A stretch of DNA of 56,601 bases from Paracoccus aerius (GTDB lineage Bacteria; Pseudomonadota; Alphaproteobacteria; Rhodobacterales; Rhodobacteraceae): assembly GCF_014656455.1 (NCBI RefSeq), contig NZ_BNCL01000015.1, forward strand, positions 39,508-96,108, in the 5' to 3' direction. The notes beneath the pieces are model-generated. The model was not told the DNA's origin, made no database searches, and saw only the letters and a program-made list of their open reading frames with translations. Positions 8,736-16,696 of this stretch are shown piece after piece. A program made the translations under genes and the position numbers. The first letter of the stretch is position 1, and each line of letters opens with the position of its first letter.

Positions 8736-10760
8736 CTAGGCCAGGCCCCGACCCCGCAGCAGCGCGTCGACCCCTGGCATCCGCTGGCGGAAGGCCAGCC
8801 ACAACTGGTCCGCCGGCGCCGATCCGCCGCGCGACAGGATCGTCTCCTCCAGCCGCCGCGCGGTTGCGGGGTCGAAGATGTCGCCGGTTTCCTCGAATGC
8901 CGCGAAGGCGTCGGCGTCCATGACCTCGGACCACATATAGCTGTAATAGCCGCTGGCATAGCTGTCGCCGCTGAAGACATGGCTGAAATGCGGGGTCGCA
9001 TGGCGCATCGGGATCGCCGTTGGCGCATCCAGTCCGGCCAGCACGCGCGCCTGAGCGGCCATCGGGTCGGCAGGCGGTTTGCCCCGGTGGAAGGCCAGAT
9101 CCACAAGCGCGCTTTCCAGGTATTCGGTGGTCGAGAAGCCCGCATCCGCCTTTCCGGCCGCCAGCAATCGGTCGCGCAGATCGGCGGGCAGAGGCTCGCC
9201 CGTCTGGAAATGGCGCGCGTGGGCGTCCAGGACGGCAGGCTGTTCCAGCCAGTGTTCGTAAAGCTGGCTTGGCAGTTCGACGAAGTCCTGCGCAACTGCC
9301 GTGCCGGAGATCGAGGGCCATGTCACGTCCGACAGGATGTGATGCGTCGCATGGCCGAATTCGTGGAACAGCGTGCGGGCGTCGTCCCAGGACAGGAAGG
9401 CAGGCGCGCCGGGCTCCTCGGGCGGGGTGAAGTTGCAGACATTGACCACGATGGGCCGCTGCCCCGGGCCGATCTTGTGCTGGACTTGCATCGACGAACA
9501 CCATGCCCCCGACCGTTTCGAGGGGCGTGCGAAGTAATCGCCCACGAAGATCGCCATCAGCCGCCCGTCGCGGGTAATCCGCCACGCGCGGGCGTCAGCC
9601 GACCACAGAGGCGCGTCGAAGGGCTGGAACTCCAGCCGGAACAGGCGATGCACGACATCCATCATCGCCCCCAGCATCGCGTCCAGCGTCAGGTAAGGCT
9701 TGACCTGATCGGCGTCGAAATCATGGTCCTGCCGGCGCAGCCGTTCCGCGTAAAGCCGCCAGTCCCAGGCCTCCATCGCGCCGTTCACGCCGTCCTGATG
9801 CGCCATGGCGGTCAGCCTGGCCTCGTCCTCGGCCGCGCGATTGCGGGCTGGTTCCCAGACCTGGGCCAGCAGTTCGGCCACGCGGTCGGCAGTGCCCGCC
9901 ATCTCGGGTTCCAGCTTGTAGGCGGCGAAATCGGCATAGCCCAGCAGCCGGGCGCGTTCGTGGCGCAGGGCCAAGATCTCGGTCACCAGGGGCAGGTTGT
10001 CGGTCGCCTTACCCCCCGCGCCGTCGCCCGACCCGCGCGCGGCCCAGGCCCTGAAGGCCACCTCGCGCAGCGCGCGGTCGCCGGCATGTTCAAGGAAGGG
10101 CACGATCAGCGACCGCGACAGGGTGACGACCTGCCCCTCCATCCCGCGCGCCTTGGCCGCCGCGCGCATGGACCGAACCAGCCAGTCGGGCAGGCCCGCC
10201 AGCCGGTCATCCGGGATCGGCAGGACGTAATCGCGTTCATCGGCCAGCACGTTCTGCGAGAATTGCGTGGTCAGGACCGCCATGCGGGCGCGGATCGCGG
10301 CCATGCGTTCGCGCGCCTCGCCCTCCAGCCCCGCGCCGGACCGGGTCAGGCCGCGCAGCGCCAGTTCGGTGATGCGCCGATCCTCGGGCGGCAGGGTGTC
10401 GGCGGTCGCGGCCACCGCCTTGACGCGGGCATAAAGGCGCGGGTCCATGCCGGTCTTGCTGTTATAGGCCGCAAGCCGAGGGGCGAAATCGCGTTGCAGC
10501 GCCTCTCGGGCGGGGTTCGAATCGACATTGGCCAGCGTGTAGAAGATCGACAAGACGCGGTTCAGTCCGTCCTCGGCTGTTTCCAGGGCGGCGACGGTAT
10601 TGGCGAAGGTCGGAGCTTCGGGATTGGCAGCAATCGCCTCCATCGCGGCCTCGGCTGCGGCCAGTTCGCGGTCGAAGGCGGGGGCAATGTCGGTGTCGGC
10701 GATCAGGTCGAAGCGGGGAAGCCCCTCGGGTCCGGTCCAGCGGGTCAGTTCAGCGTTCAT
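8736..10760 (-). CDS. M3-family zinc oligopeptidase (Dcp/oligopeptidase A type)
   Basis: A 674-residue cytoplasmic metallopeptidase, the normal size for the family. The zinc site HEFGH is at His466-His470, followed by SGTAVAQDFVELPSQLYEHW, where the family's third zinc ligand (Glu) lies. SGT plus DFVE is closer to peptidyl-dipeptidase Dcp than to oligopeptidase A. No signal peptide is visible, so it should degrade short peptides in the cytoplasm. The 21-bp gap after the MoeB-like gene suggests no co-transcription is needed, although dut, moeB-like and this gene all read the same way. Confidence 0.92.
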   Translation of the reverse strand: MNAELTRWTGPEGLPRFDLIADTDIAPAFDRELAAAEAAMEAIAANPEAPTFANTVAALETAEDGLNRVLSIFYTLANVDSNPAREALQRDFAPRLAAYNSKTGMDPRLYARVKAVAATADTLPPEDRRITELALRGLTRSGAGLEGEARERMAAIRARMAVLTTQFSQNVLADERDYVLPIPDDRLAGLPDWLVRSMRAAAKARGMEGQVVTLSRSLIVPFLEHAGDRALREVAFRAWAARGSGDGAGGKATDNLPLVTEILALRHERARLLGYADFAAYKLEPEMAGTADRVAELLAQVWEPARNRAAEDEARLTAMAHQDGVNGAMEAWDWRLYAERLRRQDHDFDADQVKPYLTLDAMLGAMMDVVHRLFRLEFQPFDAPLWSADARAWRITRDGRLMAIFVGDYFARPSKRSGAWCSSMQVQHKIGPGQRPIVVNVCNFTPPEEPGAPAFLSWDDARTLFHEFGHATHHILSDVTWPSISGTAVAQDFVELPSQLYEHWLEQPAVLDAHARHFQTGEPLPADLRDRLLAAGKADAGFSTTEYLESALVDLAFHRGKPPADPMAAQARVLAGLDAPTAIPMRHATPHFSHVFSGDSYASGYYSYMWSEVMDADAFAAFEETGDIFDPATARRLEETILSRGGSAPADQLWLAFRQRMPGVDALLRGRGLA

Positions 10761-10781
10761 GGCGTCTCCTTTGCCATGAAC

Positions 10782-11822
10782 CTAAGGGGCGGTCGCGCCG
10801 CCTTCCAGTGCCGATCCGCAGACCGGGCAATCCGCCCGCCGCGCCGTGCCGATCATCCGGCTTTCGCCGTAAAGCCCGTCGAAGATCATCATCCGCCCGC
10901 GCAGGCCCTGCCCCGCGCCGGTCAGATGCTTGATCGCCTCGAGCGCCATCATGCTGCCGACCACGCCCGGCAAGGGGCCGACCACCCCAGCCTCGGCGCA
11001 GGGCGGGGCAAGACCAGGCGCGGGGGCCGTCGGGAACAGGCAGGACAGGCAGGGCCCGCCGCGCGCTGGATCATAGAGCGTGACCTGCCCTTCCCATTGC
11101 GCTATAGACCCCGCGATCAGCGGCACGCGGGCCGCGACACAGGCGCGGTTCACGGCATCGCGCACGTCAAAGCTGTCGGTGCCGTCCAGGACCAGGTCGT
11201 GTCGGGCGATCAGGTCGGCATCGGCTTCCGTGATGCGGCGTGGCAGGGGCGTCACCTGGATCATCGGGTTCAGGGCCTGCATCGCGTCGGCGGCGGCCTG
11301 GGCCTTGGGCCGCCCCTGCTGGTCGCTGCGAAAGATGACCTGGCGTTGCAGGTTCGACAGGCTGACCGTGTCGTCATCGGCAAGCGTGATCCGCCCCACC
11401 CCCGCCGCTGCAAGATACAGGCAGACCGGCGCGCCAAGACCACCCGCGCCGATCACCAGTACGTTCGCGTTCCGCAGGCGCATCTGGCCCGGTCCGCCAA
11501 TCTCTCGCAGCACCAGATGGCGGGCATATCGGTCCAGTTCGACATCGGCGACCGGCACCGGCGCAGGCTTGTGCTGTTCCGGTGGCGCGGCGCGCGCGCG
11601 CAGCCATCGCAGACCGGCCCGATAGGCAAGAACCAGTCCCACCAGGCCGCCCGCGACCAGCCAGCCCCGCGCGGATCCGCCAAAGACCGCGCCCATGCCA
11701 GACAGATGCGCCAGTTCGATCACCGCCCAAGCCGATGCCAGCGCCGCCAGCAGCCACCGGCGCGGCAGGCCGAAGATCCAGCCTGCAATCGTGATCCCGA
11801 CCAGCAGCCAGAAGCCCAGCAT
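10782..11822 (-). CDS. MoeB/ThiF/HesA-type adenylyltransferase with N-terminal membrane segments
   Basis: A 346-residue protein. Residues 1-75 contain two or three hydrophobic helices (WLLVGITIAGWIFG; WLVAGGLVGLVLAY). The remainder is a complete E1-like domain: ATP-binding GAGGLGAPVCLYLAAAGVG, the catalytic region DDTVSLSNLQRQ, DGTDSFDVR, and zinc-binding CxxC pairs (CLSC and CPVC). MoeB-type enzymes adenylate the C-terminal glycine of MoaD- or ThiS-like carriers for molybdopterin or thiamine synthesis. No moaD, moaE or thiS is present here. The membrane anchor is unlike E. coli MoeB, although I believe relatives have it. It starts five bases after the dut stop. Confidence 0.85.
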   Translation of the reverse strand: MLGFWLLVGITIAGWIFGLPRRWLLAALASAWAVIELAHLSGMGAVFGGSARGWLVAGGLVGLVLAYRAGLRWLRARAAPPEQHKPAPVPVADVELDRYARHLVLREIGGPGQMRLRNANVLVIGAGGLGAPVCLYLAAAGVGRITLADDDTVSLSNLQRQVIFRSDQQGRPKAQAAADAMQALNPMIQVTPLPRRITEADADLIARHDLVLDGTDSFDVRDAVNRACVAARVPLIAGSIAQWEGQVTLYDPARGGPCLSCLFPTAPAPGLAPPCAEAGVVGPLPGVVGSMMALEAIKHLTGAGQGLRGRMMIFDGLYGESRMIGTARRADCPVCGSALEGGATAP

Positions 11823-11827
11823 CGCCC

Positions 11828-12283
11828 TTATGCCCCTGTCGAGCCAAAGCCGCCCGCAGCCCGTGCCGTGCTGCGGCTGAAGCTGTCGACGACCGTGAAG
11901 GCGGGCCTTATCACCGGCACGAAGATCATCTGCGCAATCCGTTCGCCCGGCTGGATCAGGATCGGATCCGATCCCGGCGGATTGCGGTTCCAGGTGCTGA
12001 TCAGGATCTCGCCGGTATAGTCGGGGTCGATCAGGCCGGTGGAATTGCCCAGCACCAGCCCGCGCTTGTGACCCTGGCCCGACCTGGGAAGAACCAGACC
12101 CGCGAAGGAGAAGTCGTCGAAGGACAGCGCGATCCCGGACGGGATCAGCACCGCCGGGGCCTGCGGGTCAACCTCGATGGTCGTGTCGAGGCAGGCGAAC
12201 AGGTCGATCGCCGCCGAGCCCGCCGTCTGGTAATCCGGCAGACCCCATTCGTGGATCCGCGCATCCAGTATCCTGACTTCCAT
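11828..12283 (-). CDS. dut: dUTP diphosphatase
   Basis: Hydrolyses dUTP to dUMP and pyrophosphate, keeping uracil out of DNA and supplying dTMP synthesis. The 151-residue trimeric-type enzyme has all five motifs: AIDLFA, LPRSGQGHKRG, GLIDPDYTGEI, GERIAQMIFVPV and the C-terminal RAAGGFGSTG lid. The MoeB-like gene follows after five bases, an arrangement seen in other alphaproteobacteria. Upstream, 44 bp separate it from the end of the leucine-degradation operon. Confidence 0.97.
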   Translation of the reverse strand: MEVRILDARIHEWGLPDYQTAGSAAIDLFACLDTTIEVDPQAPAVLIPSGIALSFDDFSFAGLVLPRSGQGHKRGLVLGNSTGLIDPDYTGEILISTWNRNPPGSDPILIQPGERIAQMIFVPVIRPAFTVVDSFSRSTARAAGGFGSTGA

Positions 12284-12327
12284 GCCTGCCGCCCTTGCTG
12301 TCCTTCGCCAGCCTTAGCGGATGCGGG

Positions 12328-13110
12328 TCAGACCTGCCAGCGGGGCTTGCGCTTGTCGAAGAAGGCCGCGATCCCCTCGGGCGCCTCGTCACCTTCCCAA
12401 ACGGCGACAAGCCGGTCGATGCTGTCCTCGATCACCGCCTGGTCGATGCGCGGTCCAAGGGCGCGGCATTGCGCCTTGGCGGCAGCAACCGCAGCAGGGG
12501 CGGCCAGCAGGAAGGGGGCGACCTCGGCCTCGATAGCGGCATCCAGATCGTCCGGCGCGACGGCGCGCGCGGCAAGGTTCAGCGTCACGGCCTCGTCCGC
12601 GCCGAACAGGCGGGCCGAGAAGAAGACGCGCCGGGCCTTGTCCTCGCCCATGCGGGCCAGGACATAGGGGCCGATGGTGGCGGGGATCAGGCCCAGCTTC
12701 ACCTCGGTCAACCCGAACTTCGCGGTGCTGGCGGCAATGGCGATGTCGGCCACGGCCATCATGCCGACGCCGCCGCCGAAGGCGTTGCCGTGGACGCGGG
12801 CGATCAGCGGCTTCGGCAGCAGGTTCAGCGCCGACAGCATCCCGGCCAGCACCCGCGCGCCCGCGCGCCGGGTGTCCGCGTCCGAATCCATCTGCGCGCG
12901 CATCCAGCCCAGATCGCCGCCCGCGCAGAAGCTGGCGCCCTCGCCCGCCAGCACCACCACCCGCACGGCGGGATCCGCGCCAAGCAGGGACGCGGCCTCG
13001 GTCAGTTCCTCCATCATCTGCTGGGACAGGGCGTTGTGCTTGTCGGGCCGCGCCAGCCACAGGGTCGCCACGCCGCGCGCGTCGGTGTCGATGCGGATTG
13101 TCTCAGGCAT
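12328..13110 (-). CDS. liuC: Methylglutaconyl-CoA hydratase (enoyl-CoA hydratase family)
   Basis: A 260-residue crotonase-fold protein with the oxyanion-hole segments GASFCAGGDLGWM and GNAFGGGVGMMAVADI, and the active-site region FGLTEVKLGLIPATIGPYV. Sequence alone gives enoyl-CoA hydratase. The specific call rests on its place as last gene of the mccB-mccA-GST-mvaB operon, where methylglutaconyl-CoA must be hydrated to HMG-CoA. Its start overlaps the mvaB stop by 8 nt (ATGCCTGA), so translation is probably coupled. Confidence 0.85.
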   Translation of the reverse strand: MPETIRIDTDARGVATLWLARPDKHNALSQQMMEELTEAASLLGADPAVRVVVLAGEGASFCAGGDLGWMRAQMDSDADTRRAGARVLAGMLSALNLLPKPLIARVHGNAFGGGVGMMAVADIAIAASTAKFGLTEVKLGLIPATIGPYVLARMGEDKARRVFFSARLFGADEAVTLNLAARAVAPDDLDAAIEAEVAPFLLAAPAAVAAAKAQCRALGPRIDQAVIEDSIDRLVAVWEGDEAPEGIAAFFDKRKPRWQV

Positions 13111-13966
13111 GGGTCATTCCCCGCAATCCGCGCGCGAAGGCCGCGGCCTTTTCGATGATGGTCATGTCGAGGCCGTGGGCATAGCCCCGCGCGGCCAGAT
13201 GCGCCGCGACCTTTTCCGTCGCGACATTGCCCGCCGCACCCGGGGCATAGGGACAGCCGCCCAAGCCCCCCACGGCAGCGTCAAAGACCCGCAGCCCGCG
13301 CGCAAGGCTGGCATCGATGTTGTCAAGAGCGCGGCCAGCCGTGTCGTGGTAATGGCCGGCCAGGCGGTCAGCGGGCATCTCCTCCAGCACGGCGGCCAGC
13401 ATGGCGTCGATGGTTTCCGGGCGTCCCTGGCCGATGGTGTCGCCCAGGCTGATCTCGTAACAGCCCATGTCGCGCAGGGCCGCCGTGACGCGGGCGACGT
13501 TGGCAGGGGGCGTAGGGCCGTCGAAGGGGCAGTCGGTGACCACGCTGACATAGCCGCGCACCGGGATGCCGTCGGCCTGCGCGGCCTGCGCGACCGGGAC
13601 CAGCCGTTCCAGGCTTTCGGCGATGGTGGCGTTCAGGTTCGCGCGGCTGAAGCCCTCGGACGCGCTGGCGAAGATCGCGACCTCGCTGGCCTGGGCGGCC
13701 TTGGCGCCTTCGTAGCCCTTCATGTTGGGCGTCAGGACAGCGTAGCTGACCCCGGGCGCGCGGGCGATGCCGGCCATGACCTCGGCCGCGTCGCCCATCT
13801 GCGGAACCCATTTCGGGCTGACGAAGCTGGTCACCTCGATCCGCCGGAAGCCCGCCCGGGACAGCAGGTCCACCAAGGCGATCTTGTCGGCGGCGGGGAT
13901 CAGCCGCTTTTCGTTCTGCAGCCCGTCGCGCGGGCCCATCTCGAAGATCTCGACAAAGTCAGGCAT
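13103..13966 (-). CDS. mvaB: Hydroxymethylglutaryl-CoA lyase
   Basis: Cleaves HMG-CoA to acetyl-CoA and acetoacetate, the last step of leucine breakdown. The 287-residue TIM-barrel enzyme starts VEIFEMGPRDGLQNEKR, containing the metal and catalytic residues Arg and Asp, followed by EVTSFVSPKWVPQMGD. The metal-binding HYHDTAGRALDN and the signature GGLGGCPYAPGAAGN with the catalytic Cys are also present. The start at 13966 was chosen over an upstream frame to 14062 because it begins at the conserved domain and overlaps the GST stop by exactly 8 nt, like its neighbours. Confidence 0.96.
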   Translation of the reverse strand: MPDFVEIFEMGPRDGLQNEKRLIPAADKIALVDLLSRAGFRRIEVTSFVSPKWVPQMGDAAEVMAGIARAPGVSYAVLTPNMKGYEGAKAAQASEVAIFASASEGFSRANLNATIAESLERLVPVAQAAQADGIPVRGYVSVVTDCPFDGPTPPANVARVTAALRDMGCYEISLGDTIGQGRPETIDAMLAAVLEEMPADRLAGHYHDTAGRALDNIDASLARGLRVFDAAVGGLGGCPYAPGAAGNVATEKVAAHLAARGYAHGLDMTIIEKAAAFARGLRGMTHA

Positions 13967-14684
13967 CGGGAAGCTCGTAGAAATCGCGTTCGTAAAGCTG
14001 CGGCTCGCCTTCCTGCGGCAAGGCGCGTCGGAAGGCGGGGCGCGCGGTGCAGCGGTCGGCATAGGCCTGCAGCGCGGGCGTCAGGCGCACGAAGCGGCCG
14101 GCGGTCCAGACCGACCAGCCGACGGCGCAGTCCACGCCCGAAAAGCCGCCGGCCATCAGCCAGTCTTGCCCCTTGACGGTCTGTTCCACCATCCGCAAGG
14201 CCCGGCCCAGACGCGCAGTTTCAAGCTTCATCACCGTATGCGACCGCATGGACGGATCGCGCAGCATCAGGTGGCTTTGCGTCAGGTTGGCAATATGCTG
14301 GCCCAGGGTTTCCGCGAAATGCAGCCAGTCGAGCCAGCCCAGCCGCCCCTCGGCCCCCGGCCCGCGCCACAGATGCGGGCCGCGCGTCTCGCAGAGGTAT
14401 TCGACCATGGCGCCGGATTCGTGGATCACGCTGCCGTCGATCTGCAAGGCGGGCGCGCGGCCGACGGGGTGGATCGCCTCGTATTCCGCGCCGCGCATGT
14501 CCTTGCTGCGCAGGTCCATCACCCGCAACGCGAAGGGCAGTTCCAATTCATTGAGCAGCCACAGGATCCGCATGGATCGCGACAGCGGGACGTGCCACAG
14601 GATGATTTCGCCGCTGTCCACCGGCCCGCCTTGGGCAGGGGGCGGGGCGTCGGTCGGGACCGGTTCGGGGGGCGTGTCAGGCAT
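13959..14684 (-). CDS. Glutathione S-transferase family protein
   Basis: A 241-residue protein. After a Pro-rich, probably flexible N-terminal 25 residues comes a thioredoxin-like GST N-domain (LWHVPLSRSMRILWLLNELELPF; VGRAPALQIDGSVIHESGAMVEYL, with the cis-Pro and the ES glutathione site). The all-helical C-domain follows from about residue 105. It sits inside the leucine operon, overlapping both mccA and mvaB by 8 nt, with GGAGGAAG before its ATG. A catalytic role in leucine degradation is not known to me; it may detoxify reactive enoyl-CoA products, which is a guess. Confidence 0.85.
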   Translation of the reverse strand: MPDTPPEPVPTDAPPPAQGGPVDSGEIILWHVPLSRSMRILWLLNELELPFALRVMDLRSKDMRGAEYEAIHPVGRAPALQIDGSVIHESGAMVEYLCETRGPHLWRGPGAEGRLGWLDWLHFAETLGQHIANLTQSHLMLRDPSMRSHTVMKLETARLGRALRMVEQTVKGQDWLMAGGFSGVDCAVGWSVWTAGRFVRLTPALQAYADRCTARPAFRRALPQEGEPQLYERDFYELPDA

Positions 14685-16605
14685 CCTCTTCCTCCAGCCG
14701 GATCAGGGGGGCGCCGGCTTCGACCTGTTCGCCCGCTTGCGCCAGCACCTCGGCCACCATGCCGTCGCGGGCGGCGGTCAGGCTGTGTTCCATCTTCATC
14801 GCTTCCAGGACGCAAAGCCGGTCACCGGCCTTGACGGCCTGGCCCGCGCTGACATCGACCGATTTCACCAGTCCCGGCATGGGCGAGAGCGTCAGCGCTG
14901 CCCCTGCCCCGGCATCGGCCTGCCGGTCCAGCGGGTCCAGCGGCGCCAGATGCAGGCTGCCCGCGCCGAAGACGCTGACGCCGCTGTCATGGCCGGTGAT
15001 GCGGTGGCGGCACAGGCTGCCGTCCACCCACCAGCGGTCGCCCTGCCAGCGGACCTCATGCGGCTGGCCGTCCAGGGTGACGCGGGCTGCGCCGGGACCG
15101 AGGACTTCCAGCACCGCCTGCCCGCCCTGCCAGTGGATCGTGCGCCGCAGGGGCTGCCACAGGGTCATGCCGCCCTTGACCTGGGGATCGGATAAACCCG
15201 CCAGGCCGATGACGGCAAGGGCGCGGGCCGCAGGCTGGGGTTCGGATGCCGCGACAAGCGCGTCGAGGTCGCGGGCGATCAGGCCCGTATCGACCTCGCC
15301 CTTGCGGAAGCCGTCGTGCCGCGCAAGGGCGATCAGGAAGTCGATATTGGTGACAGTGCCTGCGACCTCGGTATCGACAAGGGCTGCTTCCAGCTTGCCC
15401 AACGCGATGGCGCGGGTCTTGCCCCAGGTGACGACCTTGGCGATCATGGGATCATACCAGGGGCTGATCGTGTCGCCCTGGCGCACGCCGGTTTCGTTGC
15501 GGGCATCATCGGCAAAGCGCAGATGCGCCAGGCGGCCGGTGGCGGGCAGGAAGCCTGCGGGCACGTCCTCGGCGTAAAGGCGCGCCTCGAAGGCATGGCC
15601 GTTGATGGTCAGGTCGTCCTGCCGCGCGGGCAAGGGTTCGCCGCTAGCGACGCGCAGCTGCCATTCGACCAGATCGATGCCGGTGATGGCCTCGGTCACC
15701 GGGTGTTCGACCTGAAGGCGGGTGTTCATCTCCATGAACCAGAAGCCGTCGGGGCGCAGGCCCTGGCTGCCGTCCACGATGAATTCGATGGTGCCCGCAC
15801 CGGCATAGCCAATGGCCTCGGCGGCCCGCACTGCCGCATCGCCCATGGCCTGACGCATTTCCGGCGTCATGCCGGGGGCGGGCGCTTCCTCGATCACCTT
15901 CTGATGGCGGCGCTGCAGGGAACAGTCGCGCTCGAACAGGTGGACGGCCTTGCTGCCGTCGCCGAAGACCTGCACCTCGATATGGCGGGGTTGCTGGATG
16001 TATTTCTCGATCAGGACGGCAGGGTTGCCGAAGGCGGTCGCGGCCTCGCCCTGCGCAGATTGCAGTGCGGCGGCGAAATCCTGCGGGCGTTCGACAAGGC
16101 GCATCCCCTTGCCGCCGCCGCCCGCCACGGCCTTGATCAGTACCGGATAGCCGACCTGGCCCGCCTGTTCCTCAAGATAGGCGGGATCCTGGTTTTCCCC
16201 GTGATAGCCGGGCACGACCGGGACGCCGGCCTGGGCCATCAGCGCCTTGGCCGCGTCCTTCAGACCCATGGCGCGGATCGCATCGGCCGAGGGGCCGATG
16301 AAGACCAGCCCCGCCGACGTGACGGCATCCACGAAGTCGGGATTTTCGGACAGGAAGCCATAGCCCGGATGGATTGCCTGTGCCCCGGTATCAAGCGCGG
16401 CCCGGATGATTGCATCGCCGCGCAGGTAGCTATCCTTGGGCGCAGGACCGCCGATATGCACGGCCTCGTCGGCCATCGCGACATGGAGGGCGGCGCGGTC
16501 GGCGTCCGAGAAGACCGCGACCGTGCGGACGCCCAGCCTGCGGGCGGTGTCGATGACGCGGCAGGCGATCTCGCCCCGGTTGGCGATCAGGATTTTCTGG
16601 AACAT
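14677..16605 (-). CDS. mccA: 3-methylcrotonyl-CoA carboxylase, biotin-containing alpha subunit
   Basis: Carboxylates its own biotin with ATP and bicarbonate and hands the carboxyl group to MccB, turning methylcrotonyl-CoA into methylglutaconyl-CoA. The 642 residues hold a biotin carboxylase N-domain (ILIANRGEIACRV), an ATP-grasp domain (GGGGKGMRLV; HIEVQVFGD; FMEMNTRLQVEHPVTE), a linker of about 450-560, and a C-terminal biotinyl domain with EAMKMEHS, where Lys604 is the biotin site. The start at 16605 begins the conserved domain; a frame extension to 16677 runs into an intergenic repeat. It is separated from mccB by 91 bp. Confidence 0.96.
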   Translation of the reverse strand: MFQKILIANRGEIACRVIDTARRLGVRTVAVFSDADRAALHVAMADEAVHIGGPAPKDSYLRGDAIIRAALDTGAQAIHPGYGFLSENPDFVDAVTSAGLVFIGPSADAIRAMGLKDAAKALMAQAGVPVVPGYHGENQDPAYLEEQAGQVGYPVLIKAVAGGGGKGMRLVERPQDFAAALQSAQGEAATAFGNPAVLIEKYIQQPRHIEVQVFGDGSKAVHLFERDCSLQRRHQKVIEEAPAPGMTPEMRQAMGDAAVRAAEAIGYAGAGTIEFIVDGSQGLRPDGFWFMEMNTRLQVEHPVTEAITGIDLVEWQLRVASGEPLPARQDDLTINGHAFEARLYAEDVPAGFLPATGRLAHLRFADDARNETGVRQGDTISPWYDPMIAKVVTWGKTRAIALGKLEAALVDTEVAGTVTNIDFLIALARHDGFRKGEVDTGLIARDLDALVAASEPQPAARALAVIGLAGLSDPQVKGGMTLWQPLRRTIHWQGGQAVLEVLGPGAARVTLDGQPHEVRWQGDRWWVDGSLCRHRITGHDSGVSVFGAGSLHLAPLDPLDRQADAGAGAALTLSPMPGLVKSVDVSAGQAVKAGDRLCVLEAMKMEHSLTAARDGMVAEVLAQAGEQVEAGAPLIRLEEEDA

Positions 16606-16632
16606 GGCGGCACCTGCGTGTTGCGGGCCAAG

Positions 16633-16685
16633 CCGGGGGCTTCGCGCCCCCGGACCCCCGCGGGATATTTGGTCCAAGATGAAAG
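16633..16685 (+). repeat. Hairpin plus GGATATTT intergenic element, copy 2
   Basis: An 8-bp G/C hairpin (16633-16640 with 16646-16653, loop TTCGC) is followed by ACCCCCGCGGGATATTT and then CCAAGATGAAAG. This matches the plan of the element at 6930-6994. Here it reads opposite to the flanking mccB and mccA genes, so it cannot be acting as a simple terminator of mccB in the same orientation, although the hairpin itself is symmetrical. Confidence 0.5.
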
Positions 16686-16696
16686 AGCCATGCGCG

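Noticed and set aside
10514..10521. GGTTCGAATC as a possible tRNA T-arm
   Set aside because: It lies within the oligopeptidase coding region, and no acceptor or anticodon stem is found around it.
8979..12020. About 1000-codon plus-strand open frame opposite the oligopeptidase and MoeB-like genes
   Set aside because: It lies antisense to two well-supported genes, and its product is His/Arg/Gly-rich with no recognisable motif.
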